Positions 1-11,120 of a stretch of 64,000 nt of DNA are shown in pieces (the stretch's first letter is position 1; the number at the start of each line of letters is the position of its first letter). The notes beneath the pieces were generated by a model. It saw only the letters and a program-made list of their open reading frames with translations. It was not told the origin of the DNA and did no database searches. Source of the DNA: Erysipelotrichales bacterium (GTDB taxonomy: Bacteria; Bacillota_I; Bacilli_A; Erysipelotrichales; Erysipelotrichaceae); NCBI GenBank assembly GCA_910576345.1, contig CAJTIT010000001.1:148744-212743 (forward strand), read 5' to 3'. The translations under genes and the position numbers were made by a program.

Positions 1-1667
1 AACATAATATCTTGCCTGTATATAAAATGGTGGATACATGTGCCGGAGAATACGTATCCAATACGCCATATCTTTATTCCACATATGAACAGGAAAACGA
101 AAGCGTACGCTCCGACCGCAAAAAAATCATCGTTTTGGGATCTGGCCCGATTCGCATCGGTCAAGGTGTGGAATTTGATTATGCGACCGTACATTGTGTC
201 AAGACTTTGCATGAATGTGGTTATGAGGCCATTGTTATCAATAACAATCCGGAAACCGTATCTACAGATTATTCCATTTCCGATAAGCTTTACTTTGAAC
301 CATTGACATTGGAAGATGTCATGCATGTTATTGAATGGGAACAGCCTTTGGGCGTCATTGTCCAATTTGGAGGACAGACCGCAATCAATCTGGCGGATGG
401 ACTCGTAAAACGCGGTGTACAAATCTTGGGAACAAGTTTAGAAGATATTGATCGTGCAGAAGACCGTCATGCATTTGAAGCCATGCTCAAACAATTGGAA
501 ATACCGCAGCCGTTAGGTGAAACTGCATTTGAAATTGAAGAAGCCCTTCAAATCGCCAAACGTATTGGCTATCCGGTACTTGTGCGTCCTTCTTATGTAT
601 TGGGTGGACGTGCCATGGAAATCGTACATAATGATGATGATCTTTGTATCTATATGGCAACAGCGGTTCAGGAAATCTCACACGATGCACCGATCCTTGT
701 CGATAAATACATCGTTGGAAAAGAAGTGGAAATTGATGCCATTTGTGATGGTGAAAACGTTTTGATTCCCGGTATTATGGAACATATCGAACGTGCCGGT
801 GTGCACTCCGGAGACTCTATATCGGTATATCCGGCTCCAACAATTTCTAAGAAGATAAAAGAAACGATCATCGAGTACACAAAACGCATTGGCAAAGGAT
901 TTCATTTCAAAGGACTTTTCAATATTCAATTCATTGTGGATAAAGATGAACAAGTCTATGTGCTTGAAGTCAATCCTCGCTCGTCGAGAACTGTGCCGTT
1001 TTTAAGTAAAATCACCAATGTTCCAATGTCGTATGTCGCAACACGCTGTGTGTTGGGAGAAACTTTAGAAGATCAGGGATATAAAGAAATCATTCACCCG
1101 GAAACAAAACGCACGTTTGTAAAAGCGCCTGTGTTCTCTTTTGCCAAACTGCGCAGTGTGGATACGACACTGGGACCGGAAATGAAATCTACAGGAGAAG
1201 CGCTGGGACAAGATGTGACATTGGAAAAAGCGCTTTACAAAGCATTGTTGGCCAGTGGCGTTAAAGTGCCGGATCGTGGCAATGTGCTGATGACAATCGC
1301 CGATGAAGATAAAGAAGAAGCGCTGGATATCGCCAAAAGATTTTATAATTGCGGATATGGAATTTATGCGACAAGCGGTACCGCAAAATATCTAAAAACA
1401 CATGGTATTGAAGTACATGATGCAATCAAAATCAATGAAAACGCAGATAAAAACGTACTGCACTTGATACGTATGGGAAGGGTAAATCTGGTCATCAATA
1501 CCATGAGTCAAAACAAGAGTGTATCCAAAGACGGTTTCTTAATTCGCAGAACAGCTGCTGAAAACAATATTAGCTGTTTTACATCTTTGGATACAGCCAA
1601 AGCAATGATCAGAGTCGTAGAATCCTTAAGTTTTACGACGATATCCATGAATGAATTGGAGGGATAA
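1..1667 (+). CDS. carB: Carbamoyl-phosphate synthase large subunit, C-terminal half (partial)
   Basis: This is the 3' half of carB, cut by the window start. The reading frame is open from base 3, so the TTG at 12 is an internal codon and not a start. The protein makes carbamoyl phosphate from glutamine-derived ammonia, bicarbonate and two ATP, feeding pyrimidine (and arginine) synthesis. What is seen is the second synthetase domain, with the nucleotide-binding stretch [16 protein letters not shown], then ATP-grasp motifs ([30 protein letters not shown]) and the C-terminal MGS-like regulatory domain (about the last 130 residues). The first synthetase domain lies outside the window. Its stop lies between the pyrK ribosome binding site and the pyrK start, which supports one operon carB-pyrK-pyrD-pyrF-pyrE. 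Confidence 0.97.
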   Translation, partial: HNILPVYKMVDTCAGEYVSNTPYLYSTYEQENESVRSDRKKIIVLGSGPIRIGQGVEFDYATVHCVKTLHECGYEAIVINNNPETVSTDYSISDKLYFEPLTLEDVMHVIEWEQPLGVIVQFGGQTAINLADGLVKRGVQILGTSLEDIDRAEDRHAFEAMLKQLEIPQPLGETAFEIEEALQIAKRIGYPVLVRPSYVLGGRAMEIVHNDDDLCIYMATAVQEISHDAPILVDKYIVGKEVEIDAICDGENVLIPGIMEHIERAGVHSGDSISVYPAPTISKKIKETIIEYTKRIGKGFHFKGLFNIQFIVDKDEQVYVLEVNPRSSRTVPFLSKITNVPMSYVATRCVLGETLEDQGYKEIIHPETKRTFVKAPVFSFAKLRSVDTTLGPEMKSTGEALGQDVTLEKALYKALLASGVKVPDRGNVLMTIADEDKEEALDIAKRFYNCGYGIYATSGTAKYLKTHGIEVHDAIKINENADKNVLHLIRMGRVNLVINTMSQNKSVSKDGFLIRRTAAENNISCFTSLDTAKAMIRVVESLSFTTISMNELEG

Positions 1668-1668
1668 C

Positions 1669-4033
<2,365 letters not shown>

Positions 4034-4034
4034 T

Positions 4035-4673
4035 ATGAATATGGAACATATCATCGCAAATAACCTATTGGAAATCAAAGCAGTATCCTTACGCCCCAAT
4101 GAACCGTTTACTTGGGCAAGTGGTATCAAAAGTCCCATTTATTGCGACAATCGATTGGTTTTGTCCTTTCCGCAAAAACGTAAAATCGTTGTGGATGCAT
4201 TTGTGGAGCGCATTCAAAGCGAATATCCGGATGTACAGGCATTGATGGGAACAGCGACAGCCGGTATCCCATGGGCAGCTATGGTTGCCGATCAAATGGA
4301 ACTGCCGATGGGGTATGTAAGAAGTTCCAATAAATCGCACGGAAAAGGAAACAAGATTGAAGGAAAAATAGAACAAGGAATGAAAGTGGTCATTGTGGAA
4401 GATTTGATTTCTACCGGTGGATCGGTTCTAGATGTTGTAGAATCACTTCGTGAAACAGGCGCAGAAGTTTTGGGTGTAGCCGCCATCTTTACCTATCTTT
4501 TGCCAGATGCAACTGAAACGTTTCAGTCTTGTGATTGTCCTTATATTACGCTTTCCAATTATGATGCACTGATTGAAGTTGCGCTTACAAACAACGATAT
4601 CAAGCAGGAAGATTTAGAGAAATTAAAGGCATGGAAACAAGATCCAAGAGATGAAAGCTGGATCCAAAAATAA
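4035..4673 (+). CDS. pyrE: Orotate phosphoribosyltransferase
   Basis: PyrE joins orotate to PRPP to give OMP, the step just before PyrF. The PRPP-binding motif VVIVEDLISTGGS is present near residues 117-129, and the loop with the catalytic Lys lies around RSSNKSHGKGNKIEG. Length is 212 residues. GGAGGG at 4021-4026 is eight bases before the chosen ATG at 4035, which favours this start over the ATG two codons later. It is the last gene of the pyr operon; a hairpin followed by a T-rich stretch lies right behind it. Confidence 0.96.
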   Translation: MNMEHIIANNLLEIKAVSLRPNEPFTWASGIKSPIYCDNRLVLSFPQKRKIVVDAFVERIQSEYPDVQALMGTATAGIPWAAMVADQMELPMGYVRSSNKSHGKGNKIEGKIEQGMKVVIVEDLISTGGSVLDVVESLRETGAEVLGVAAIFTYLLPDATETFQSCDCPYITLSNYDALIEVALTNNDIKQEDLEKLKAWKQDPRDESWIQK

Positions 4674-4685
4674 AGAATAAAATTC

Positions 4686-4718
4686 GCTGACAGTATAATT
4701 TGTCAGCTTTATTTCTTT
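4686..4718 (+). terminator. Rho-independent terminator of the pyr operon
   Basis: Perfect 7-bp inverted repeat GCTGACA (4686-4692) / TGTCAGC (4701-4707) with an 8-base loop, followed by a T-rich tract (TTTATTTCTTTT). It starts 13 bases after the pyrE stop. Confidence 0.75.
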
Positions 4719-4849
4719 TCATTCTGCTTTCTGTATAGTACAATAGGAGTTAAGATGGAACTATTAAAAGAATGCAAAAAATAGTTTTATAACTTAAACA
4801 TTCTATATGTATGGAAAAAAAAGATGTATTGCGTGTTTGACATATTTGA

Positions 4850-5110
4850 TATTTATCGAAGAAAAATGAAAAAAACGAAGATGAATTACCACTATCTTTA
4901 TGGGAATCTTCTGCGGCAATGGTAAATGCGTATGGTGGCATTATCTTATTGGGAATGAAAGAATTGGATGATGAAACTTTACAACAACAGGATGAAAGCA
5001 TAAAGATAAGGGAATATACTAACGGAGATGAGAATCAATGGAAAAGATGTATTGTATACGTAATTATAGGCTATCACATACGATCACAAACGATGTTATG
5101 CCAATTTTGA
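4850..5110 (+). pseudogene. Remnant of an AlbA_2 (Schlafen-like) DNA-binding domain gene
   Basis: The frame read from 4850 has no usable start; a TGA lies at 4847-4849. It encodes EDELPLSLWESSAAMVNAYG followed by GIILLGMKE (4877-4963). This resembles the core of the AlbA_2 domain found in putative transcriptional regulators and RecG-like ATP-binding proteins, where a LPxSxWETxSAFANTxGGxIxLGVxE pattern is typical. After LGMKELDD the similarity to the family stops. A normal gene of this type runs several hundred residues, so only about 30 codons of domain core survive. This is read as decay and not a functional small protein; the family assignment rests on motif memory. Confidence 0.5.
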
Positions 5111-5148
5111 GAGTGCATTCATTGATAGAATGGTTGGATATGGGATGA
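5038..5148 (+). CDS. 36-codon ORF start-coupled to the radical SAM gene
   Basis: The ORF begins MEKMYCIRNYRL and ends EWLDMG. A GGAGATGAG stretch a few bases upstream could act as ribosome binding site. Its TGA (5146-5148) overlaps the ATG (5145-5147) of the following radical SAM gene, the usual geometry of translational coupling. I recognise no family. It has one Cys and no signal peptide. It may be a real small protein, a translational leader for the radical SAM gene, or a leftover from the decayed gene upstream. Confidence 0.35.
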   Translation: MEKMYCIRNYRLSHTITNDVMPILRVHSLIEWLDMG

Positions 5149-6047
5149 AAGACAGAAATATAGTAACGATATCCTGTAAACAGGCTTTTCGTAAACTCAA
5201 ACATCGTATCGGTCCTTATGAATATGACATGAATATCTATCGTGGATGTGAACATGGCTGTCGTTATTGTTATGCATATTACTCACAACGATATTTAAGC
5301 CATCAAGATTTCACCAAGGATATCTATGTAAAAGAACATATTGCGGATGCACTCGCAAGACAGCTTTCTTCTTTAAGATGGACAAAACAATTGATCAATA
5401 TAGGATCTGTTTGTGACTCTTATCAGCCGATAGAAGAAACATATCAAATCATGCGCGATATACTCAAAGTATTGATTACTTATCAAACACCCTGCATTAT
5501 TTCAACCAAATCAGATTTAATTTTAAGAGACCTCGATTTGATTCGTGCATTATCCAAAGTGACGCTTGTCAATATTGCTTCGACGATCACAACGATGGAT
5601 GAGAAAAAGGCAGCAATACTGGAACCTCATGCGGTTTCTCCCAAGCGCAGAGCGGAAATGTTAAAAATCATCAAACAAGAGAGTGATGCTTTTACCGGTA
5701 TGCATGTGATGCCCATGATGCCTTATTTAACCGATGACAATGAAACGTTTGATCATTTATTGAAAACCGCAAAAGATATAAATGTAGATTATGCGATTTT
5801 TGAACCGTTGAATTTAAGAGGAGAAACAAAACAAGTGTATTATCAAATGCTGAAAGAGCAATATCCAAGCCTATATCTACCAACCAGACGACTTTTTCAA
5901 AATCATCGCATCGATCGCGTTTACCTGAAATCTGTATATGAACGACTTTGTCCCATGGTAAAAGCGTATGACATCAACACTGATTATATGAAACATATCC
6001 GCCAACATTTCCGCAAACAAACCATTGAACAGCTTCAACTTTTCTAA
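5145..6047 (+). CDS. Radical SAM protein, SplB/Rv2578c-like
   Basis: A 300-residue radical SAM enzyme. The [4Fe-4S]/SAM motif CxxxCxxC is seen as CEHGCRYC around residues 34-41, within NIYRGCEHGCRYCYAYYSQR, a context typical of the spore photoproduct lyase-related group often named 'DNA repair photolyase' (COG1533). Later segments ISTKSDLILRDLDLI and FTGMHVMPMMPYLTD also fit that group. The true substrate of these non-sporulation homologues is generally unknown, so no reaction is assigned. The start at 5145 is preferred over 5130 because of the ATGA overlap with the small ORF upstream, although the ribosome binding site is weak in both cases. Confidence 0.8.
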   Translation: MKDRNIVTISCKQAFRKLKHRIGPYEYDMNIYRGCEHGCRYCYAYYSQRYLSHQDFTKDIYVKEHIADALARQLSSLRWTKQLINIGSVCDSYQPIEETYQIMRDILKVLITYQTPCIISTKSDLILRDLDLIRALSKVTLVNIASTITTMDEKKAAILEPHAVSPKRRAEMLKIIKQESDAFTGMHVMPMMPYLTDDNETFDHLLKTAKDINVDYAIFEPLNLRGETKQVYYQMLKEQYPSLYLPTRRLFQNHRIDRVYLKSVYERLCPMVKAYDINTDYMKHIRQHFRKQTIEQLQLF

Positions 6048-6084
6048 AAAATAATAAAAACATCGCTTTATGAAAAAAGTGTTA

Positions 6085-6246
6085 TATAATTAGCAGATCA
6101 TAAAAACAGAAAAAGAGTGTGAAATAATGATACGCAAAGAGACGAGATATAAATTAAGATCATAATATTTTCACGCTGATATTTATATCTGTACTGTAAA
6201 GACGAATCTTACAAAGGAAGACAGAGATGATTCAAACAATCTCTGT
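6085..6246 (+). ncRNA. Candidate structured leader / small RNA ending in a terminator
   Basis: A TATAAT hexamer lies at 6085-6090, though I see no good -35. Downstream are two competing pairings. Stem A is 6117-6131 with 6159-6176 (imperfect, about 13 pairs). Stem B is a perfect 10-bp match, AGATATAAAT (6145-6154) with ATTTATATCT (6181-6190). Stem B uses the loop of stem A, so the two are alternatives or a pseudoknot. A terminator (6221-6246) follows. A 12-codon ORF lies across stem A. This looks like a regulatory leader for the ABC gene at 6361 or a free small RNA. No known riboswitch class was recognised. Confidence 0.4.
6127..6165 (+). CDS. Putative 12-residue leader peptide
   Basis: The ORF encodes MIRKETRYKLRS and stops at TAA 6163-6165. 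Its codons overlap one arm each of two alternative RNA stems, so translation or ribosome stalling would change the fold. The peptide contains RYK and KLR, which fit the basic-X-basic pattern known from macrolide-dependent ribosome stalling peptides (ErmD-type leaders end in RLR). Only a weak GA-rich ribosome binding site precedes it. Whether it is translated is unknown. Confidence 0.3.
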   Translation: MIRKETRYKLRS

Positions 6247-6252
6247 TTTTTC
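6221..6252 (+). terminator. Terminator between the leader and the ABC transporter promoter
   Basis: Perfect 8-bp inverted repeat ACAGAGAT (6221-6228) / ATCTCTGT (6239-6246) with a 10-base loop, directly followed by TTTTT. It lies 114 bases before the ABC gene start. Confidence 0.75.
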
Positions 6253-6286
6253 TTTCTTACATTTTTGTAAGGTAGAACCATTTGTA

Positions 6287-6336
6287 TTGACAAAATCCGC
6301 AAGCTGATATACTGTATTAGTGTAGTTAGTACAGTA
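6287..6336 (+). promoter_or_regulatory. Promoter with palindromic operator upstream of the ABC gene
   Basis: TTGACA at 6287-6292 is a consensus -35. The best -10 is TATACT at 6308-6313, at a short 15-bp spacing. An inverted repeat, TACTGTA (6310-6316) / TACAGTA (6330-6336) with a 13-base centre, overlaps the -10 and start region. This resembles operators of YtrA-type GntR repressors that commonly control ABC transporters, but no such regulator lies next to it in this window. Confidence 0.5.
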
Positions 6337-6360
6337 GATACAGAAAGAGAGGATATATTT

Positions 6361-8871
6361 ATGTTAGAACTCCATCATATTTCCAAAACTTATCAGACAA
6401 GCAAGAAGATAAAAACACATGCATTAAAGGACATCAATTTGAAATTTCCTAGTCATGGAATGATATTCATACTGGGAAAGAGCGGTTCCGGAAAATCCAC
6501 TTTATTAAATATCATCGGTGGATTGGATCAGGCAGATGAAGGAGAAATACGTATCCATGGTAAAAGTTCAAAGACATTTACAACATCGGATTATGATGCA
6601 TACCGCAATACGTATATCGGTTTCATTTTCCAAGAATTTTATTTAATTGAAGAATATACGATTGAAAAAAATATCGCCTTGTCTTTACAACTTCAAAACA
6701 AAGAAGCCACAAAAGAAACAATTAATGACATATTAACCAAAGTAGGTTTACAAGGATTGGGCTCACGCTATCCAAATGAGCTTTCCGGAGGACAGAAACA
6801 GCGCGTTGCGATTGCGCGATCATTGATCAAACAGCCGGAAATTCTGATGGCAGATGAGCCAACCGGCGCATTGGATTCCTCAACCGGCAAGGAAATCTTT
6901 GATACGCTGAAAGAGCTTTCCAAAGAAAAACTGGTCATCGTGGTCAGTCATGATGAGGAAGCCGCAAAGCGCTATGCGGATCGCATCATTCGCTTTAAAG
7001 ATGGCAATATTATAGAAGATACTTGCCCGGATGTAGAAGAAGATCAAGCTGAGTTTCACCCAATTCATTCACATTTGCCAATGAAAAACAGCGTATATTT
7101 TGGATTGAGCTGCTTGAAACACAAAAAAATACGCATGATTTTCACAATACTGCTCACAAGTTTCGCTTTATTGACACTGGCGCTTTCTGACTGCGTACAA
7201 GATTTCAATGGGATCAATGCACAATATAAAGCCATGCAGGATATTCAACATGCCGGTATCAGTATTCAGCGTCAATATGTGAATGAAGACGGTGTTGAGA
7301 ATAGTTTCTATATGGATGCATTATTGGAAATCAAAGACAAAGACGCTGCCAAAATCATTAACGACACATCGATTCCCATGGCAAAGGTCTATGATTCCCA
7401 AGAATATCGCTTTCGTGCAGAAACGCTGCAAATACAAATCTTGGATCCAAGTATTTTCGATAATGTGACAGGCGATTATTATATAAGTGAATTCATGAAT
7501 GAAGATTTTTTTCAATCAAAAGAAATTATCGGTCAGATTCCCCAAAACAATGAACAGGCAATGATTTCCTCTTACTTGGCCGATTTGATTATCACCCATG
7601 GTATGCAGGATCAAGATGGAAAACAGCACACTTATGAAACATATGAAGACATTATCCAACATACACGGTTTAACATCGCAAATAAAACTGTGACCATCAG
7701 TGGAATCGTAAAGACAGATTTATCTAAATATGAATATTTGAAGAATATTGCGATGAATGCATATGATGAAGAATATAGCAGCGATTATCGTCAGCTGTAT
7801 GCGATTGTACACCGTAGTGAAAACAAAATTTTTGTAAAAGATGGATTTGTGGAATCTTTACATTTGAAAAAAAGCAATGACCTGTATGGAAACAACTGCT
7901 ATTTCACATTGCATGATCAAACAAGTACTACTTATATCAACAGTCTTAAATATTTGGATTCTGAAACGACCTATTATGATGGTAGTGGCATGAAAAAAAT
8001 AATCGATTTAAAAGAGAATGAAATTTTATTAAGTTTCCATGCAATTTTGAATTATGCGATGGATAGCGGCAATGAAGCGATATTCAATGATCAATTTTAC
8101 AATGATCTTACCAAAGCACAACAAGATGAACGTGTAAAGCAGTTTGCGAATCGATTGATAAACAAGAAACAGAAATTAACCTGCAAAGAATTTTATAATG
8201 CGAAAGATGCGATGATCGAAACGGATGTAGTCATCAAAGGCGTTGTTTTACCGGACAATTATCAAAACATATCGGATCCTTCCAGTATTGTAGCGAAAGG
8301 ATTGATTGAACAACATATCCGTGATCCGTTTTATCTAGGTGAACTCTTCTCTTATGCAGAAGCCAAAGATGCAAAAAAATTGCTAAACGCATATCCAATG
8401 GAAAATGAATTTATGGCAGCCAGCATTGCCAGTGATGAAGTGAAGACAATCAAGAGCATGACGGATTTTGTGACCAAGGTTTTCTTTGTTGCCAGCATCG
8501 CTTTCTTCATTTTTGCGGCTGTTCTGATGATGAATTTCATTATTAGTTCTATCAATTATCGCAAAAAAGAAATAGGCATTCTGCGTTCGATTGGTGCCAG
8601 AAGCATCGATGTTGTAAAAATCTTTATATGGGAAACATTGATTTTGGCAATCATATCATATTTGGTTACCATTGTGGCACTGTTTATTCTAAGCATGCTA
8701 GTTAATGGTTTTGCGCATACGACGATCGGTTGGATGATTTCTCCGATTATCATTACGATGCGCCAGCCAGTATTGCTCATTGCCATTGTTTTGATGATTG
8801 CGGCCATCGCATGTTTTGTACCGATTCTGCGAATTGCAAAACAACGCCCTATTGACGCTATAAAAAAATAA
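6361..8871 (+). CDS. ABC transporter, fused ATPase and FtsX-type permease
   Basis: A single 836-residue polypeptide with an N-terminal ATPase of the MacB/LolD group and a C-terminal permease. Walker A is GKSGSGKST (39-47), the signature LSGGQKQR is at about 141-148, and Walker B is ILMADEP near 161-167. The first membrane segment is at about 257-275, then a large external domain of roughly 420 residues, then three membrane helices from about residue 700 to the end, as in MacB. Such proteins usually drive export or efflux (peptides, macrolides) or envelope remodelling by mechanotransmission; the substrate here is unknown. AGAGAGGAT precedes the ATG. It stands alone, with its own promoter region and leader upstream and a strong terminator behind. 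Confidence 0.9.
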   Translation: MLELHHISKTYQTSKKIKTHALKDINLKFPSHGMIFILGKSGSGKSTLLNIIGGLDQADEGEIRIHGKSSKTFTTSDYDAYRNTYIGFIFQEFYLIEEYTIEKNIALSLQLQNKEATKETINDILTKVGLQGLGSRYPNELSGGQKQRVAIARSLIKQPEILMADEPTGALDSSTGKEIFDTLKELSKEKLVIVVSHDEEAAKRYADRIIRFKDGNIIEDTCPDVEEDQAEFHPIHSHLPMKNSVYFGLSCLKHKKIRMIFTILLTSFALLTLALSDCVQDFNGINAQYKAMQDIQHAGISIQRQYVNEDGVENSFYMDALLEIKDKDAAKIINDTSIPMAKVYDSQEYRFRAETLQIQILDPSIFDNVTGDYYISEFMNEDFFQSKEIIGQIPQNNEQAMISSYLADLIITHGMQDQDGKQHTYETYEDIIQHTRFNIANKTVTISGIVKTDLSKYEYLKNIAMNAYDEEYSSDYRQLYAIVHRSENKIFVKDGFVESLHLKKSNDLYGNNCYFTLHDQTSTTYINSLKYLDSETTYYDGSGMKKIIDLKENEILLSFHAILNYAMDSGNEAIFNDQFYNDLTKAQQDERVKQFANRLINKKQKLTCKEFYNAKDAMIETDVVIKGVVLPDNYQNISDPSSIVAKGLIEQHIRDPFYLGELFSYAEAKDAKKLLNAYPMENEFMAASIASDEVKTIKSMTDFVTKVFFVASIAFFIFAAVLMMNFIISSINYRKKEIGILRSIGARSIDVVKIFIWETLILAIISYLVTIVALFILSMLVNGFAHTTIGWMISPIIITMRQPVLLIAIVLMIAAIACFVPILRIAKQRPIDAIKK

Positions 8872-8995
8872 GCAACAACAATTTTAAGAGACGTTATATT
8901 GGTTTATATATAGTGAGATATAACAAATAAAGAGAACGGTTGTTCCTTTTCAATAATTCATAAAGAGACATTCAAAAATCATCTGTTCTTATGTA

Positions 8996-9025
8996 AACAG
9001 TGGCTGACGACCACTGTTTTTTTTT
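8996..9025 (+). terminator. Strong terminator after the fused ABC gene
   Basis: AACAGTGG (8996-9003) pairs perfectly with CCACTGTT (9011-9018), loop of 7, followed by a run of nine T in total. It ends transcription toward the convergent bactofilin gene. Confidence 0.9.
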
Positions 9026-9061
9026 ACAATGCAGGTAATAAAAAAAGGTGAATGTCTCACC

Positions 9062-9799
9062 TTAACGATTGTTTCCGTATACTTCCTGACGGATGGTAAC
9101 TTTACCTTGAATGACAGCACCACGATCTACTTGAATTGCATTTGCGCTTACGTTGCCGACAATCGCACTGGTAGAAGTAAAACGCACATGTTCGGAAACC
9201 ATGGCATCTCCTTTGATTCTACCGCCGTTGAGTAATTCATAGGCTTCCACATTGCCATCGATCGTTGAACTATCCGTTAATTCCAAATTGCCGCTGCATC
9301 CAACATCGCCAATGATGATCGCTTGATCGAAATATGCGTTGTTACAATGAATGATGCCTTCAACGGTGCCATAAACGGAAAGGTTGGAATTACAGATGAT
9401 ATCACCTTTCACATGACCATGAATGATCAAATCGCCTTCACTTTCAATATTGCCGTGCAATATTGTGCCTTTGGAAATGGTGGTCGCATCTTGTTCGTTC
9501 ATAGAGTGACGGGATGAATCTTGAAATGCGCCAATGGATTGCATGCGTGCTTCCCGAACATGGTCATTTCTATATTCTGGTTCATATGGCGTGTTCATCG
9601 CATTGTCATTGACAATATCTTCATACATATCCTGTGGTTGTTCAAAGGATTGATTTACGTTTTCGTAATTCACAGACTCATATGTACTTTCGCTTTCCAC
9701 TGGTTGTTCATACTCCGGTTGGTCGTATTGCGGCTGCGGGTCTTGAGGCTGGCTTTTTGCTTGTGAATACATTTGCTTTTGCCTTTCATACCATTTCAT
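9062..9799 (-). CDS. Bactofilin family protein
   Basis: A 245-residue protein. Residues 1 to about 105 are a disordered, Gln/Glu/Pro/Tyr-rich tail with repeated PQYDQPEYEQP-like patches. From about 105 onward it shows the beta-helical bactofilin core (GTILHGNIESEGDLIIHGHV, then GDIICNSNLSVYGTVEG), with the typical alternation of G, I and V every few residues. Bactofilins self-assemble into filaments without nucleotides and act as scaffolds for cell shape or surface structures. AGGAGG sits seven bases upstream of the ATG, and a TGCTATAAT extended -10 lies about 40 bases above (9838-9846, minus strand). It is monocistronic; its partner is not apparent from the neighbours. Confidence 0.88.
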   Translation of the reverse strand: MKWYERQKQMYSQAKSQPQDPQPQYDQPEYEQPVESESTYESVNYENVNQSFEQPQDMYEDIVNDNAMNTPYEPEYRNDHVREARMQSIGAFQDSSRHSMNEQDATTISKGTILHGNIESEGDLIIHGHVKGDIICNSNLSVYGTVEGIIHCNNAYFDQAIIIGDVGCSGNLELTDSSTIDGNVEAYELLNGGRIKGDAMVSEHVRFTSTSAIVGNVSANAIQVDRGAVIQGKVTIRQEVYGNNR

Positions 9800-10024
9800 A
9801 CGTTTTCCTCCTGAATTCTTATTTCCTCTATGCAGTATTATAGCATTATTTTCATATAATTACATCTTTATTTTTATCTTTTCATCGGTTTACTAAATTT
9901 TTTCTTATTTTTATCACAAATTTCATTTGCGTTATATCGTTCTTACGCATCATCATAAACATGAAAAACCGGAACAGCTGTGTTTCTATTCAAAAAAGTG
10001 AATGAGTGAATTGTAAAAAATCAC

Positions 10025-10054
10025 TTGCAAAAGAAAAAACATGTGTGATATTAT
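10025..10054 (+). promoter_or_regulatory. Promoter of the DMT exporter gene
   Basis: TTGCAA (10025-10030), an 18-bp spacer, then TATTAT (10049-10054), 25 bases ahead of the start codon. Confidence 0.55.
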
Positions 10055-10079
10055 CCTTTCAAAAAAAGGATGTGGATAT

Positions 10080-10940
10080 ATGAAACAGTGGATGGCAAAC
10101 GGTTTATTGGTATTGGTTACGATTATATGGGGTGGTGGATTTATTGCGACCGCTGCTGCGCTAGACTGTTTCTCTCCTTATGGCGTTATGATGATTCGTT
10201 TTTTGGGAGCGTCTGTTTTACCGTTGCTTTTATCGATACCTGCTTGGAAAACAACAACAAAGAAACAAATCAAGCAAGGTGTGATTGCCGGTGTGCTTTT
10301 GTTTTTGGCATTTGCATTTCAAACGATCGGACTTCAATATACAACGCCGAGTAAGAGTGCATTTTTGACTGCCACTTATGTGATCATTGTGCCCTATGTG
10401 TTGTGGCTCATTCAGCATAGAAAACCAAGCGGCAAAGATATTTTGGCATCTTTTATTTGTTTGACAGGTATCGCACTGTTAACGTTGAAAGGCGGTGAAT
10501 GGTCTTTGGATGTCGGCGATGTATTGTCCCTTGTCTGCGCTGTGTTTTTTGCGGTGCATATTATTGCTTTGGAATCTTATACGGATGGCAATGTATTTTT
10601 GATGACGGCTTTACAGATGTTAACCGCCGGAATCATATCTGCCATTTTAGCGTTGATGTTTGAATCCTGGCCGAATAAAATCGAACCTGCGGCAATTGGT
10701 TCTGTTGCGTATCTGATTTTATTTTCTACCATGCTGGCTTATCTGTTACAAACATTTGCACAGAAATATACAAACGCCAATAGTACTGCCATGATTCTTT
10801 CCATGGAAGCATTATGGGCAACGGTTTTCTCTTTTTTGCTTTTAAAAGAACAACTAAGTTTTTTTATGATTTTGGGAGCGGCTTTGATTTTTCTTTCTAT
10901 TTTGTATATGGAATTGGATACTACAAAGAAAAAAGAATAA
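10080..10940 (+). CDS. DMT superfamily (EamA) transporter
   Basis: A 286-residue membrane protein with about ten hydrophobic helices arranged as two EamA repeats. The opening LVLVTIIWGGGFIATAAALD and the motif IRFLGASVLPLL are typical, and the second repeat ends TNANSTAMILSMEALWATVF. These carriers export amino acids or other small metabolites across the cytoplasmic membrane; the substrate cannot be read from sequence. The ATG at 10080 is chosen over an in-frame start 13 codons upstream because an AAAGGATGTGGA stretch precedes it and the promoter -10 would fall at the longer start. It stands alone between a divergent bactofilin gene and the hydrogenase gene. Confidence 0.88.
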   Translation: MKQWMANGLLVLVTIIWGGGFIATAAALDCFSPYGVMMIRFLGASVLPLLLSIPAWKTTTKKQIKQGVIAGVLLFLAFAFQTIGLQYTTPSKSAFLTATYVIIVPYVLWLIQHRKPSGKDILASFICLTGIALLTLKGGEWSLDVGDVLSLVCAVFFAVHIIALESYTDGNVFLMTALQMLTAGIISAILALMFESWPNKIEPAAIGSVAYLILFSTMLAYLLQTFAQKYTNANSTAMILSMEALWATVFSFLLLKEQLSFFMILGAALIFLSILYMELDTTKKKE

Positions 10941-11039
10941 AACAACATATTTTCATTCACTAAGACATAAATAGAAAAGGAAACTGCGATGAAGAAGTGT
11001 TGAAATGTGTCGAAATAAGTAGCTGAAAATGACGAACCA

Positions 11040-11048
11040 TGCTATAAT
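11040..11048 (+). promoter_or_regulatory. Extended -10 promoter of the hydrogenase gene
   Basis: TGCTATAAT at 11040-11048 is an extended -10; the -35 region at 17-bp spacing is poor. Transcription would start about 11055, placing the cre box inside the transcribed leader. Confidence 0.55.
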
Positions 11049-11080
11049 AATTTTGTGAAAATATTACAAAGGGATAGAAC

Positions 11081-11095
11081 ATGTAAACGCTGTCT
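11081..11095 (+). promoter_or_regulatory. CcpA cre box in the hydrogenase leader
   Basis: ATGTAAACGCTGTCT fits the cre consensus WTGNAANCGNWNNCW at every defined position. It lies about 30 bases downstream of the predicted transcription start and 26 bases before the ATG, a position at which CcpA usually blocks transcription. This predicts carbon catabolite control of the hydrogenase. Confidence 0.6.
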
Positions 11096-11120
11096 CTATA
11101 AAAGAAAGCAGGAGGAAATT

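Noticed and set aside
5038..6047. A RiPP precursor/maturase pair
   Set aside because: The radical SAM protein is of SPL-like type without visible SPASM or recognition-element domain, and the peptide has no leader/core pattern; kept only as a coupled ORF of unknown role.
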